A stretch of DNA of 52,487 nt from positions 1 through 52,487 of the forward strand of contig JADHZB010000376.1 in the NCBI GenBank assembly GCA_015657535.1, in the 5' to 3' direction. Below the pieces are notes generated by a model. That model was not told the origin of the DNA and ran no database searches. It saw only the letters and a list, made by a program, of their open reading frames with translations. How positions within the stretch are numbered: position 1 is the first letter of the stretch; every line of letters begins with the position of its first letter. The position numbers and the translations under genes were made by a program. This stretch comes from Nephromyces sp. MM_2019. Taxonomy: Eukaryota; Apicomplexa; Aconoidasida; Nephromycida. Below, in pieces: positions 36,804 to 50,014 of this stretch.

Positions 36804-38352
36804 TTACAATTTATTTTTTATGTTATCTGGAGGCGTATGTACACTGGCTGAAGTGAAATTGCACTTTACAGAGTTTGTCGCACCTTGAGATAAACATATC
36901 ATATATATATATATATATGATAGAGTGAAGACAATTTGTATTGTGCACAAAGACATGTAAGACATGTATATAAAAAAATATATATGAACACTTACATATA
37001 TACACACATACAAACACATATGCATACACACATAAACATACACACATAAACACATACATTCACACACATGCATACGTATATATACATATATACACTCAAT
37101 AAAAGTACCTTTAAGATATTTTTTGATTTGCTTTTGAGAAAAATCGAAAGTAGAAACATTTTTTCTATATTTAGTGTTTTTGAATTTCATGTGTGTAAAT
37201 TTCTTCCTAGTTATTTTCATAAGCTTCAAATCTGATCTTCTTAAATATGTACGATAAAATTGATTGTCATACATTGATATCCAACCACATATCCTGAGTT
37301 TTGTGTTGTGTGTAGAAAGTTGTAAACCTAAGAATCTTAAACTTCTTGTCATAGGTGTATCTATTTCGGTAGAAGTTTTACATAGTTTGTTATACGCGGT
37401 TGATTTTACCTTTTTGGGAGTATGTAGGGAATCTGATGCGTGACTTGCTAATAAATTTGATGAATGATTATCAATAGGGGTAAATGTGTGATCATCTAAA
37501 TCGTTTATTGTATGATCCTCTATATAGTTTAATGTACGGTTCTCTATGGAATCCGTCTTAGTTAATTCTAGATGATTTGGTTTGTGTTGAGGTGTGTATT
37601 TAGAGGTGTTATTATCGATAGGATTGTGTGTGTGTGTGTCTGAATATTCCAACTTGTGTTCCAGTGAGCTACGAGGTGCTTTGTATACTGATGAAGAAGA
37701 AGACTCTGAATCATGTCTTTCTACAGTTGATTCTGTTTCAGAATCTGTTTTATTATTATGATTTTTAACACGTGGTTTAAAATGCATACCGTTGTACATT
37801 TGCCTCATATCTGACTTTGTGTGTGTGTTTGATATGCTTTGTAAAGTGGGCATAAAGGGGTAATCATTGTTTTTATTAGATATATATTTGTTTTCTTCAT
37901 TGTGTATTTCATCATTCTTGAACGGGTCAAGTATGAGATCTTGATACATACCTATACAAAATTCAATTACAGTGTGAATTTTAAACGCCTGTATACATAT
38001 TCGAATATACTACACATATATATATGTGTGTATTGTATAATATATATGTGTATATGTGTGTTGTATAATACGTGTGTACCTGTGTTGTAACATGTCTATG
38101 CGTGTGTATGTGCTTTGTATAATATATATGTATGTGAATGTGCGGTGTAAATATATATATGAGTATTGTAGCACATTAAGAATCATTCGAGTATTGGAAT
38201 TTACCGTTAAATACATTTTTATTCATTTGATTTACTGAATTATGATCATGCACATTATTGGCTAACTGGCTATAGGAGTTAGTTTGTAAACTGTCAAAAT
38301 TAGGCTGATAGCTAAAGTTTGTGTACTCGAAGTGGAGTTGATTCGTATCCAT
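36804..38352 (-). CDS. Ser/Asp/His-rich protein with basic C-terminal region, upstream of the ApiAP2 gene
   Basis: Three exons join in phase, 38205-38352, 37109-37951 and 36804-36883 (TAA), giving 356 residues. The start MDTNQLHFEYTNFSYQPNFD is Asn/Tyr-rich. Residues about 90-230 are disordered, with Ser runs and imperfect repeats of the form I-x-D-x-H-T/S. A Thr-His tract is encoded by a CA repeat. From about 250 it becomes basic and probably folded: SLRFLGLQLSTHNTKLRICG, then GWISMYDNQFYRTYLRRSDL. That strand-rich basic block could be a diverged AP2-like DNA-binding unit, but I cannot confirm it. The stop codon overlaps a perfect donor (TTGTAAGTT), so this could instead be the 5' half of the ApiAP2 gene. 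Its organisation resembles ApiAP2 proteins in general. Confidence 0.6.
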
Positions 38353-41300
38353 TTTCACGTTATGCTTAATAAGGATGAGGTAATAATAATCTGTGTAAGA
38401 ATATATGTGGTAAATAGTATTTTATTAGTGTTAATTTACACACTTGTAGGGAGTTTATGTGATTTATGAATTACACACACATCATGATAAGAATAAACTA
38501 ATACACATATATGAATATATATGTATATATATATGTGTCAGAGAGTTATCAATTATGCCATAACTATAGACAAACATCAATTTAAATGTTTATAGATAAT
38601 CAAACACATACTATAATTATACATACAATGCAAATATAAATATATATGTCAGTAGATAGTTATACATTATAGCATACAATGCACATGTAAATATGTATCA
38701 GTAGATAGTTGCACCTCAAATTATTGTATATCTAAAGCGTAAAAGGAGAAGTATATGTACACATACCAATATATATGTGGGTATGAATTCCAAATATGAA
38801 ATCTACCCTCAATTTGTGAATATAAAAAATTTTTTTTGTTCAATTGGTGTAAAGAATGTTGAGGGATGTTATTTTTTCTTGATGATAGTAATTATGTGTT
38901 TTTGTGGGTAACTAATGGGGTTGCGCGTAGATTAAAGGACGAAGTATAAGAAGTTGAATTGCTATTTGATGTATCAATAATTTATAAGCCTCAATATCAA
39001 ATATGAATTTAAAACTATTTCCTAGTTCTGGATACACACTGTATGTACAGGAATATATAGAGCCTAGAGGCTTGACTTTAGGAGAAATCATTAGTTTGCT
39101 AATGTTATGTGTTTGGAAAAATATGTGCTCGCGTGTGTGCGGGATTTTGCTTATGCTGAAACTGCATGTGTAAATATGGGGTGTAATCTAACCTTGTGTA
39201 AAGATTTGATTGTGTAAAAATGAAGCATGAGTTTCAACTTACTGTATATACTAAGATGTAGATGTGTGAAGGTGCATTTCATGTAGAGAGTTATGTGTAT
39301 GCGAGAACATTGAGATTATTTACAGCACTCTCAGAGGGGGTTATTGATTCACTATTTAGAACTAAATTAAAAAAATTTTAACAAAATTAAAGCTCGGAAA
39401 AAATTCTAATATCATTGTTAAGTTAGGTAGATGGACTGTCTAAAACTTATATATAAAGTATGTAGTTTAATGTTATCCGATATTGGCATAATTAGGAAAG
39501 AAAAAAAGATTCTAGAAGCAGTAATATCAGTGAAAATGTTGCTAAATCAAATATCAACCATCAGTGGTTGGAAAATACGATAATTATATCTTTTAATTAT
39601 TACTTAGTTTATGAATATTATATATTGGTTTAAGAAAATAACGACATATAGACATTAAAATTAAACGGAAAAATAAAAAATTAAGATATCTCTCGGGGAG
39701 AAAATGTATTCTCTCTTGTCAGTTATTGTGTTTCATTATGTATAATTATCATTGTTTTTGTAATATCATTATATAAAACTAATAAAAAAAATAATTTGAT
39801 AGAATAAATATAGGTTTGATCTATAAGGAGACTAAACTAATTTGTGAAAACTATAGGTCATCAATTGTGCTCAAGCTAAAAATGAGATACCTCTTAAAAT
39901 AGAAAATATATATTATTATAGGTTACTCTTGATAACTCAATGCAGATCTACATTATGGTGTAAATATATGTATGTATAAATATTTGACTAATATAGAAGG
40001 GCTAAAAAAAAGAGTTGTCTGTTTCATTGATTTTAATCATTCTCAAGAAGTATCTGTTTAAATCAAGATACGGCCAAAGATATCTTGATATACTTTTGGG
40101 CCTATAATATTTGCATGCAAGGATATGAATTGAGGTTAACAAAGTTGTGAAGATTTATTATATCTCTCTCCATATCTGTCTTGCAAACTCTATATATATA
40201 GTCATAAAAATATTGTGTGTAGTTGTAGCTGCTTTGTTGATTGTTTTGAAATAAAATTTGTTGTTAGAAGAAATTAGTATCCATCACCTGAGATACAATA
40301 ATAAATGAAATAATGAGACATATCAAATAAAAGATTTGTGTATGTGGGGCACTCTCTAAACCAGTGTAAATGTCCAATTTTCTTAGCAAGATTCATAAAA
40401 ATAGGGTGGTAATTGAGCTTGCTTGCTTCGCTTCCTTTCTAATTTCAAGAGTCCATTTTCTCTGACATATTGTGACGCTTAATTAGGTGCGTAGCAACTA
40501 ATTAAGACTTTATCAAAGAAAGATGCTGAAAATTGGTATTAATAAGCTTTCTTTGGTTTCGTATGTAAGTTATATATATATATATATATGTGTTGTGCTA
40601 TCTATGTATATATGTTTTGAGTCTGTTGGTCTGTATAGATATATTTTTGTGGTACTTAATCTACTAAGTTATATGTAAGCAATTATATGTATATATATTC
40701 ATTTTTGTAACTATATGTAAATATGTGTGAGTAGTTTTGTTTAAGTGTACATACACTCTTGTTATATATTTATATTCTGTGAATATCTATAAAATTATGT
40801 GTGAGTAGTCTGTGAGATATATATCGACAAGTGTGGGTGCTCATTTGTCTACTTAAGTATACAAAATTTTGAATTTTTGTTTTTTCTATTTGTTCTTTTG
40901 TTAGCAATTGATATGAGTTGGAAATATGTAAAAAATTTTTTTTAAAATTTTTAATATTCTTAAAGAAAAAAAAATTAGATCAGAGTCCAAGAGATGTATA
41001 CATTTTAAGTTTGTGTGGTTATGCTCTCAGCCTTAAGAAAAAAAACTTAATGGGTTAAATTGGTTATAACTTTTAATGTGAGTAATTTTTGCAAGTTTTT
41101 ACTTGAAGCTTTTTAAACATCGTCACTCCGTGTGTTGTGCAGATGAACGGAGGATGTGTGGCAGCTAATTATGTTGATTTTTGAAAAATAAATTGAATAT
41201 TAACGTGTGTGCACGAAATATCCTTGATATAACTGAGCTGCTTTGTTTTTCAATTGATTTAATTTAATCCTTTATTTAAAACCTAGTATTCCCAAATTTT

Positions 41301-43540
41301 TATTCGATTATTTTTATTTATATAATTATCATGGTGCGTAGATTTAAACTATCTTTTGATTCCAACTTGATCATGTATCTGTCAAGCATGTAGATATTAC
41401 TTGTATGGGTGTCGTTATGTCATCATTAACATTTATCATTATCTCTAAAGATACAACTAGCTTCTCTAGTGTTTGTAGACTTGGAAACAGGCTGTCAAGA
41501 CTTGTGCATTTGGAGAACGAGGTGCGAATTCATATCGGTATTTACATTTGTAAATAAGCATATTTTTAACACAAGTGTCTGTATATGTGAGGGGGATCAA
41601 ATAAATAAGATTTGCTTTATATGTTAAGTTGTTTATCTGTCCAACCACTGAATAACTAGAGTTGCGCGCATTTAATGTGTGCAGATTTTGTCAAGCTATG
41701 GCTTGAGATAATAAAGCTTCTATTATCTAACATTTTACATTGTGTGTTGGATCTGGTTTAAATGTTGTTACGATTTTATTCATAAAATTTTGAGTTTTTA
41801 TGTACTTGCATGTGTGCGTTTTTATATTCGCAATTTTTGTGTGCAGATGTAAGCGTTTCATTTTTGTGCATGCGGGTATGTCTAGTTTCGTTTTATACAA
41901 GTTTATTTGTGTATGTTCAAGATGTCTTCAAGGTTGTGAATATATGATATAATGTGATCAGGATTAGTGTGCTGATTTATGGTCCAGTTTGCTTATTTTT
42001 TATTTTTCAATCAAATTGAGAGCAGTTTAAGCTTAGAAGCTACATTGTGTGTTTAAATATGTCGAAAATGTGTGTGCGCGCTTAAATTACATGAATTGTT
42101 TTCAACAGAGGTCAATGATTTAGAATATAAAATCAATAATTTACACAAGCTTTTATTACATAACAGCAACGTGAAATTAATATAGCAATAATCATAATTA
42201 CACAAACAAATTAACATTTTACTTCAATCTCATTCACTTTCGTGGTTAATTAAAGGATCAACCTTGAACATTCCATAAAAGCTTCACAAACTTGAAAACA
42301 AAGTCAACCATCAAATTGATGCTTCGAGTTGCAGCATTTATACTTGGAATGTAAAAAGCTTAATGCAAAGTTTCTTATACCTTATGACAAATGAAAAAGC
42401 TTTTATTCATCATGGTTATTATATTCCACTTGTGATAAATTCCTTTGTTTTATAACAAATTTGTGTGCACAATTTAGAAATTCACAACTTTCGAAATTCA
42501 ACTTTAAAAGCTTTGGAACATTTGATTTATTTTAAATAAAAATCCTAAGCTAACAACAGTTCATTACAATTTTCTTTTAAAAAATGTTTTATTACTGAAC
42601 AAAGTCTTTGAATAAATACCGAACTTAAAAAGCCGTTTTATTTCAATTACGCTAATGTATATGAATAATCATAAAGAAACGGTCCATAAACACAGAATTC
42701 CGAATTTTTCTTTCAGAGGTACAATTTCTGTCAAAACAATATATAAACAATATAGACATACCTTATCTAAGGAATATTAATTTTCTTCGGTATGCAATTA
42801 TTTCATGAAACCTGTTTATGTGATGGATACAACAAGAGTTGAACAGTTAAAGGTTACCAGAATTTAATCTTGTAAAATAAAGTAGAAAGCTCTTTTAAAT
42901 CTAAAAAATTGACGAAAGTTTCAATCAAAATGTATTTTGGCTTGGAATATAATGAATAATTTCCTCTTTCAAAATCTAATAATTATACCATCATAATTAA
43001 TCTTTTGTATAGAATTCTCATACTCACTCATTTAAACTGCATATTTACGTTGGAGAAATATGATTGTTTCTAAGCATTAATCTCTCAGCCTGTGTCAAAA
43101 GTTTTAGATTTTTTTTTTATTTTTAATCAACTCTTTCACAAATTGAGCATAAGAATAGTCTCATATTACGGGCGGAGGAATTCGATCACAAAAGGGAGCT
43201 CAGTTCTTCGAGTTTCAAAGATTAGATATGAATCTTATACCCAGTTCATAATTACAAATAAATGAAATTTTATCAACAAATATAGGTCTTAGTTAGGAGT
43301 TAAATAGTGTAAATTAAATTAGATTAAATGGCCAGAATTTCTGCCAAATGTGTTGATTAGAAATCAGTAATTTAAAATATATTATCAAAAAAAGGATCTA
43401 AACAAAGTTGAAGATAAGCATACATCCTTTAGTCCATGTCGATGTGATATAGTTGTTATCTAATGTAAAACCAAAAAATTTTTCGATCTATCTTTTCTCT
43501 TATCCGAATAAATCTGTAACTTTCTCATAGCAAGATTTCC
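38353..43540. other. Long gene-poor region (5.2 kb)
   Basis: I see no supported gene. About 38400-39300 has scattered TG tracts and includes the promoter of the gene ending at 36804. About 39300-40500 is plain AT-rich DNA. About 40560-42100 has more TG-containing sequence, including GTGTGTGCGCGC near 42071. About 42100-43540 is AT-rich and downstream of the IF1-like gene. A 60-codon minus frame at 41466-41648 has no splice context. A long non-coding RNA or a gene of many tiny exons cannot be excluded. Confidence 0.55.
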
Positions 43541-44272
43541 TTAATTGTCTTTCTTGTAGCCATGGCTTTCAAATACAGAAACTAAATCTTTCATGAAGCT
43601 CAGGTTGAGCTTTGTGAATCCATATTTCTGACAGACTGATAGGGTATATTAATTAAATAAAAAAACCAATTAAGAATGTGAACTAATATATTTACCTAGT
43701 TGTAAATCTCTTCCGAGGTCGCCAAATTCGTTGAATTGGGATGAGCTATACTTTGGGTCATATTCAGGGTGGTTAGCTAGCAAATTTTTTAGAAGTGTCT
43801 GATCTGGAATTAACAAATGGCAAAAGAAAAGGGGTGAATAAATTTGGGTTGAAATTATATATATATTCTGGTACTTTGCTCCAAGAGAAATCTTAAGTCA
43901 GAGCATATAATGTGATATTCGAAAATAATTATCATTAATTGTGAGAAATTTATATTGAAAAAGGATCTATAGTAATAATGAGATTAGGAAATGAATTTGT
44001 ATACCAATTTGACCATTATTTAAAGTACATAAAATAGCTTCAGTTATGTGTCTTTCTATTTTAGTATCTGGAAATAATTTTTTTTATATTCATCTACCTT
44101 GCTTTTGGAAGAATCTGTTCTCCTCAGCTGTGCGTTTTTCATCCAAAAAGCGGACCGTATTAAATTGCCTCTTTGAGTAGAGAGCACTAGCCAGAGGTGA
44201 GTTTAATGTGTGATTTCTTAAGTGAATGTTAATAAGCCTCATTTGGCTATGTAGAAAAATTTTAGGCATCAT
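43541..44272 (-). CDS. Small mitochondrial protein with an IF1-like (ATP synthase inhibitor) motif
   Basis: Four exons join in phase: 44098-44272, 44005-44067, 43696-43803, 43541-43635, giving 146 residues. The first 40 residues are basic and lack acidic residues (MRLINIHLRNHTLNS, ALYSKRQF), as in a mitochondrial presequence. Residues about 46-58, KRTAEENRFFQKQ, resemble the inhibitory segment of F1-ATPase inhibitor IF1 (KRxxAEExRYF). IF1 blocks ATP hydrolysis by the synthase when the membrane potential falls. Unlike IF1, no long coiled coil follows; instead there is about 85 residues of other sequence with ANHPEYDPKYSSSQFNEFGD and GFTKLNLSFMKDLVSVFESH. So it may be a lineage-specific fusion, or another mitochondrial protein with a chance match. 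The gene structure is much firmer than the function. Confidence 0.6.
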
Positions 44273-47200
44273 CTTATATTATTTAATTTTCTATTAGATA
44301 TATTTAAGAACAATAAGAAATGAAAGTTTTGTGGTGGAGAAATATAATATAGGTGAATATATTTGTGGAATTATGTTAATTACAACTTAGTAGTGTTTAT
44401 ATTTATAATGATTAGATATCTCTTAAGCCTAATTTCATGTTTAAATTCAAAATAAAAGTAGTGAACATAAATCAACTTGCGCATTACCAATAAGTATAAA
44501 AGGCGCAGCTTATAAAAAATCTGTTATGCTGGGTATTTTGTTACTTACTCAAAAAATTTGTAATGTGAATGACTACTACCTTTTTAAATTATATTTCACA
44601 ACACTAATATGTAAACTATATATATATATATACATATATGTGTGTGTGAATGAATATATACTTGAAGCATTAAGGCGCTGCAAAATTATTGATCACATCA
44701 GCAATGAGTTTGCAATATGATAGATACATTGCATAGCAATGGCTAATATGTAATGACTTGCAGGCATGGGTTGTTGTAATTACTACAAATGCATCACATT
44801 CACCTGTGATTCTATTAAGCATACCTGGGATACATAATTTTATATGAACTTGTTAATTCATAAATAAATCTACTTTTGATGTGTTTTGAAATTCACCTCA
44901 TTTATCTCAAACCTCACCTGAAGCAATATATAGATTTCAAATCCTTATATCTAATTAGAACGATTGAGAGTTGCACCAGGTTGGATTTATGTCCTTTTTC
45001 AACTACTGTGTAACCCATAACATAATAAATATCTGAATTCAATATTTATAATTTGATAATCATTTTAATTAAATAAATTTTGAGCTGTGATAATTAATAA
45101 ATTAGATTACTGTACCTTTAGTAATATATTACTTCTGATTCATTTAGGTTTCTAAAATGATATAATATTTGACGACTTCAATTAATTTGTGAAGGCTAAG
45201 GCTTCACATAATGAGTGATAGTTTGACCCTTGAGCTAACGATTTTAATAAGTAAATATTATTAGATTTGATATCTTGAGTATTTAATTTTAAATTTTTTC
45301 TGCTTCCTAAGATATGATTAAGGGTGTTGCTAATATTGTGAAATTACACGTTTTTAATATCAAACCAACATACATATTGCCAAGCAATGAATATGTAAAT
45401 CATTGAAATATTTAAGAAATTTAGAAAATATTTTTGACTTTATTAATCTTTAAGAGATATATTGTGCATAAAAACAGTGTAATTCCTTTATATTACACAT
45501 AGCTCAGTCACTTTATATTTTTGGGTAAGAGTATAAACTAATTGGATGTTAACTTTAATAAATCATGTTGGAATAACGAGTTTGGATATATGTCCTTTGT
45601 TATTACTTGTTTATTAACTCTTGAAATTTTAGATAGTTGTTTAATGTGGATATTTTTTACAACTACATAACACATATAAAATACTCTTGTAACATCTGAT
45701 AAATCTAAAAGAATTTTATATATGGGTGTGTAGCATTACATATATTTACATGTTAATTTAGATATGATATTTGATTGAAGCAATAAATACTTATTCAATC
45801 CGAACTGAAATGATTATAACTATCTAAAATGTATAATACTTTGCAAATTTTAGGTCAAATTTTTTGCTTACACACACATTGATTATTTTCATCTTTCAGC
45901 TCTAATAATTCCGTGGCACAAATGATATATAGAGAATTAAATTAAGAAAAAGTACAAGAAATTGTTATCAAAATTAAGACTATAAAAATAAAATGAAAAT
46001 GATAATAAATGTATAAGTATAATCAATTGATTATATTAATAAATAATCAACAACACAATTTAGTTCAATATTTTTTTACTACACAGCTAAGAATAAGCCG
46101 TTATGTATAAGTACAAGCTTAAAATTATGTTTCAAATTTCTATTTGTGTGTAATATTAGATAAATTGTGTATAAAAGTTAGAGACTTTTAAAGTGTTTAT
46201 AAAAGTTAGAGACTTTTAAAGTGTGTATAAAAGTTAGAGATTTTCAATTGGTCAACGAAAGTACTCAGTGTAATCAATGAGTATGTACTATGTAACTAGT
46301 TGATGTGGAAAGTTTCATCTATATGATGTGCTTAAAATGTGTGGATTGATAAGTGAGGCTGAGGGTATATCTGTGTGTGTGTATGCTTTAACCTAATCAA
46401 GTTGAGTAAATATCAAAGTGTATGTCGTTAGTAGAGTTTGTTTTATGGTATTCATCAATAAGTGATACTATGTAATCATTTTTGTGTTTATATTATTACC
46501 GCGCGTAAATAAGCAAGACTATATGTGGCAGTAAAGTGTGTGTACATAACAAATAAGTATTTAATCTACTTAATTCTATATTGAAATGGGTCTAGAAACA
46601 GTGTCGTGATTAAGTATTTAAGGACAGTCTAAAATAAATAATCAAGGATTGCTTTGTGTAGAGAAAGCTTTTACTGTGGTGTAAATGTGTAATTGGTGTT
46701 CAAAGAATTAGCATGTGTATTGATTGGACTCGGGTGTGTGATTTCAATTGTATTTATTTGTGTGATGTAAATAAAGTTCAAAGGCCTGCCTATGTTCATG
46801 TTGTGTATAATTTGATGTATATGTGTGTGATTGTGTAGGGCTCAAGTGTGTATGTGAATTGTGTATATTTTAAATTCATGTGTGTTGTTGATTTCAATTT
46901 TACGTGGGTGTGCGTTTATAACCGATGGTGTGTATGTGCATAGAGATAAATTCCGTGTGCTAGTGTATATAAATGAGTCTTGTGTGTGTGTGGGTGTGTG
47001 TAGGGCTTAATTTTTTGTGAATGTGTGCTTTTTATATAGAATTTATCTTTGTGTAGGTGTGGGTTTAATTTTGTGTGCGTGTAAAGCTTGCTTAATCTTG
47101 TGTGTGTGTTTAATTATATATTTCAATTGAGTGCATGTTATGAAGACCAAGTTATGTATGTAAATATGGTCGAGTATGCAAATGTCTAACTAATTTTTTT

Positions 47201-47426
47201 TCTGTTTCAGTTTTTTCTATATCAACTCCTACATAGTTAAATATATACATATCTATGTGAAAGGATAAAATTAAATAGATTTTATTCATCCAATGAATGT
47301 GTTCTTCTTTTATGTTTTACTCCAACAAAAATTTCTGAGTAATCAAATTTAATCAAATACAAACATTTCTGAATTTTTTGTTCATTTTCATTAAATTTCT
47401 TTCTACCTTCTCTCATCTTCCTCAGA
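44273..47426. other. Gene-poor region upstream of RPL9 (3.2 kb)
   Basis: No supported gene. It is AT-rich with a short TA/TG run near 44620-44646 and a 28-base tandem repeat at 46170-46244. From about 46320 to 47110 it is strongly TG-rich on the plus strand, turning to pyrimidine-rich (TTTCTTTCTACCTTCTCTC) just before the RPL9 start. Promoters of RPL9 (plus) and of the IF1-like gene (minus) must lie here. Confidence 0.6.
46170..46244 (+). repeat. 28-base tandem repeat, 2.7 copies
   Basis: The unit TATAAAAGTTAGAGACTTTT followed by AAAGTGTK starts at 46170, 46198 and 46226. The first two copies are identical; the third stops after GAGATTTT. Each unit contains a TATAAAA string and the inverted pair AAAAGT..ACTTTT. 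It lies about 1.2 kb upstream of RPL9. Confidence 0.93.
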
Positions 47427-49104
47427 ATGAAGCAAATTTTCTCCTCTCAGAGTTTTGACATCCCAGATGATGGTAAGTACATACATCCAATATCACGTGT
47501 GATATATCCATTTAATCTATTTACCTCACACTATCACACACACTACCAGAGGCAGATTACTATAATCACTCAAAGAGCGTGTACTCTACGTTAAATTCAT
47601 TGTGGTCACGTTGTATATTTATTCTTCACCTTGCCTCCAATCATACTCTGTATTCTTCTTATCTGTTAAGATATCTGACGATTTGTTCGCCACTACCTTC
47701 TTGCATAGAGCCTTAATACACATTTCTTACACATGCTTAACACACTAATCTTCTTTCATACATTTTATACGCACACATCTTTGGTATATTTTACTTTCTG
47801 CTTGCAAGATCCTTTCCACTTCCATACACTTAACAAACCCGACACAATTTAACACGCCACTAACATACAACATCCCAAACACATATACACCTCACACACT
47901 CTTAGAACCAGCAAATTTTACACACTCCACACATTTTATAAACTCAATTCACATATCAGACATCCCATAATCTCTATATAAACCCTTTTATATATCCTCT
48001 ATTTTATAACAATTATGCTTTACAGTCACTATGATCATCAAAGCGAGGTTTGTAACCATCAAAGGAAAATATGGTACACTCAAAAGGGATTTCTCCAGCA
48101 TCCCAGTTGACATGCAAATGTCAAAAAACAAGAAGAAAGTTAAGGTCTCTATGTGGTTTGGTGCTACTCCTAAATTGGCCACAATTCGTACTGTATGTAG
48201 CCACATCAAGAACATGTTTTTGGGTGTTACAAAGGTTTGTCAACGCACACACCCAAAATTCGTGTTTACATTTTTAACTCGCATATGTACTCACTACACT
48301 TTAACTACTAAATTTTACACATTCTCATCTACCCAAACACAGTTACATCCATCCTCATACACACAGTTACTCCCTCAATCATATAGTCACATCCATCCTA
48401 TTTGATACACACATAATCCTATCGACCTACATATAAACTAACGCAAGTCTACCTACCTTTACTAGTCACTCCACCCCTCCCCGCCAAATCTCTTCTATAT
48501 CCCTATATACACATTTCATAATTTTTACAAAAAAAATTTTCTAGAAATATCAAACAAAGATGAGGCTAGTGTATGCTCACTTTCCCATTAACTGTCACAT
48601 TACGAATGATGGAAAAATTATTGAAATTCGAAACTTTTTGGGAGAAAAACGAATTAGGACCGTAGCTATGCTCCCAGATGTGCAAGTAGTCAAATCTACT
48701 GGCACAAAAGATGAGCTTATCTTAACAGGCATTGATAAGGAAGCTGTCTCTCAATCAGGTGCGTTGATATGTAGAGTGTGTTAGGTGTGTGTTGATATGA
48801 GTAGTGTGCTTGGTCTGCATGTTGATGTGTGTGATATGTGTAGTGTGTGATGTGTAACTAGTATATATAGATATTTATTTGGTATGTGTAACGTGTAATT
48901 AGTGTGTGTTGATGTTTTCTTTTGTGTATACTGTATCTTATTCTCTATGCATAGCGTCTTGATAATTGGTTGATGTGTATATCTATATTATATATCTCAG
49001 CGGCTTTGATCCATCAATCTACTCTTGTGAAAAACAAAGATATTCGTCAATTTTTGGACGGTATTTATGTATCTGAGGCTACACAGTTTGAACAAGACGA
49101 GTAA
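47427..49104 (+). CDS. RPL9: 60S ribosomal protein uL6 (RPL9)
   Basis: uL6 is a two-domain protein of the large ribosomal subunit near the factor-binding site. Four exons join in phase: 47427-47472, 48026-48234, 48545-48758, 49001-49104, giving 190 residues (human RPL9 is 192). Exon 1 encodes [15 protein letters not shown]. Exon 2 has [17 protein letters not shown] and [15 protein letters not shown]. Exon 3 begins [20 protein letters not shown] and includes [14 protein letters not shown]. Exon 4 has [17 protein letters not shown]. The start is fixed by homology and lies in exon 1, so the long frame at 48031 is not the start. Introns 1 and 2 are CA-rich on the coding strand, intron 3 is TG-rich. 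Identification is certain. Confidence 0.97.
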
Positions 49105-50014
49105 ACTATTATCTCTTTTAACTTTTTAATTTAAATTATTTTAACTTTACATTGAAAGATTAGTTTACACATTTTTCAATAATAAACTTGAAAACTTACC
49201 CTTTGAATTGATCCTGAAACGCTTCAGCTTATGATTACTTCCACTAAGATATACCTTGATATGTGCAAACACACACGCTACTTAATGAATAATACGCTCA
49301 TTGTAGCTTATCTAAACACGCACTTGCTTTCATATGAATAATCTATACAAAGTTCCACAGCTGTTGAATTATATTTGCAAATACACCTATTATTATTGAC
49401 TTCACACACAAACGTATAGTTTTTAGCTTCCACTCTCCTTTTTATCTTTATCACATACACACCCATTATGAAATTGAGTTCGAGAGATTTATAATAAAAT
49501 CTTAAAATATATAACTGAATGATTATTTTACTAGCAAATTGCGAAGGTAATAATTCATCAAATAAAAAAAAAATCAGTGTATACTCTATATGTATACACA
49601 CATACTCAAGGCTATATAAAACATCTTATACGCAAATGGATATATATATATATATATATATATATAACTCTTTTTATCATACACAATCGGGTATAAACAT
49701 AATCTGTGGATAGAAGGTATTGCAGCGCATTTCAACTTCTGCATGTGTGTAAGCCAAATACACGAATTCACAATAAAGGTCTCACACATTTCACAATATT
49801 GTTTTTAAGTGTGTGTGTATATAACATTCGATTATATGAATTATGGAGCCATACATTCCACTCTATTATATATGTGTGTTTAAGCAAAATTCACTTATAC
49901 AAATTATATAGCCCAGCCCCTTGATTATCAATACACATATAAAGCATGTGTATGTACAATGAATGAATAGAAATTTAATTATTGTATGTATTTCACAAGT
50001 ATAATTCTAATAAT
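49105..50014. other. Convergent intergenic region, nothing recognised
   Basis: About 0.9 kb between the stops of RPL9 and the DUF1769-family gene. It contains a TA run at about 49640-49666 and scattered CA/TG tracts. Frames of 60-97 codons here lack splice context and homology. Confidence 0.55.
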
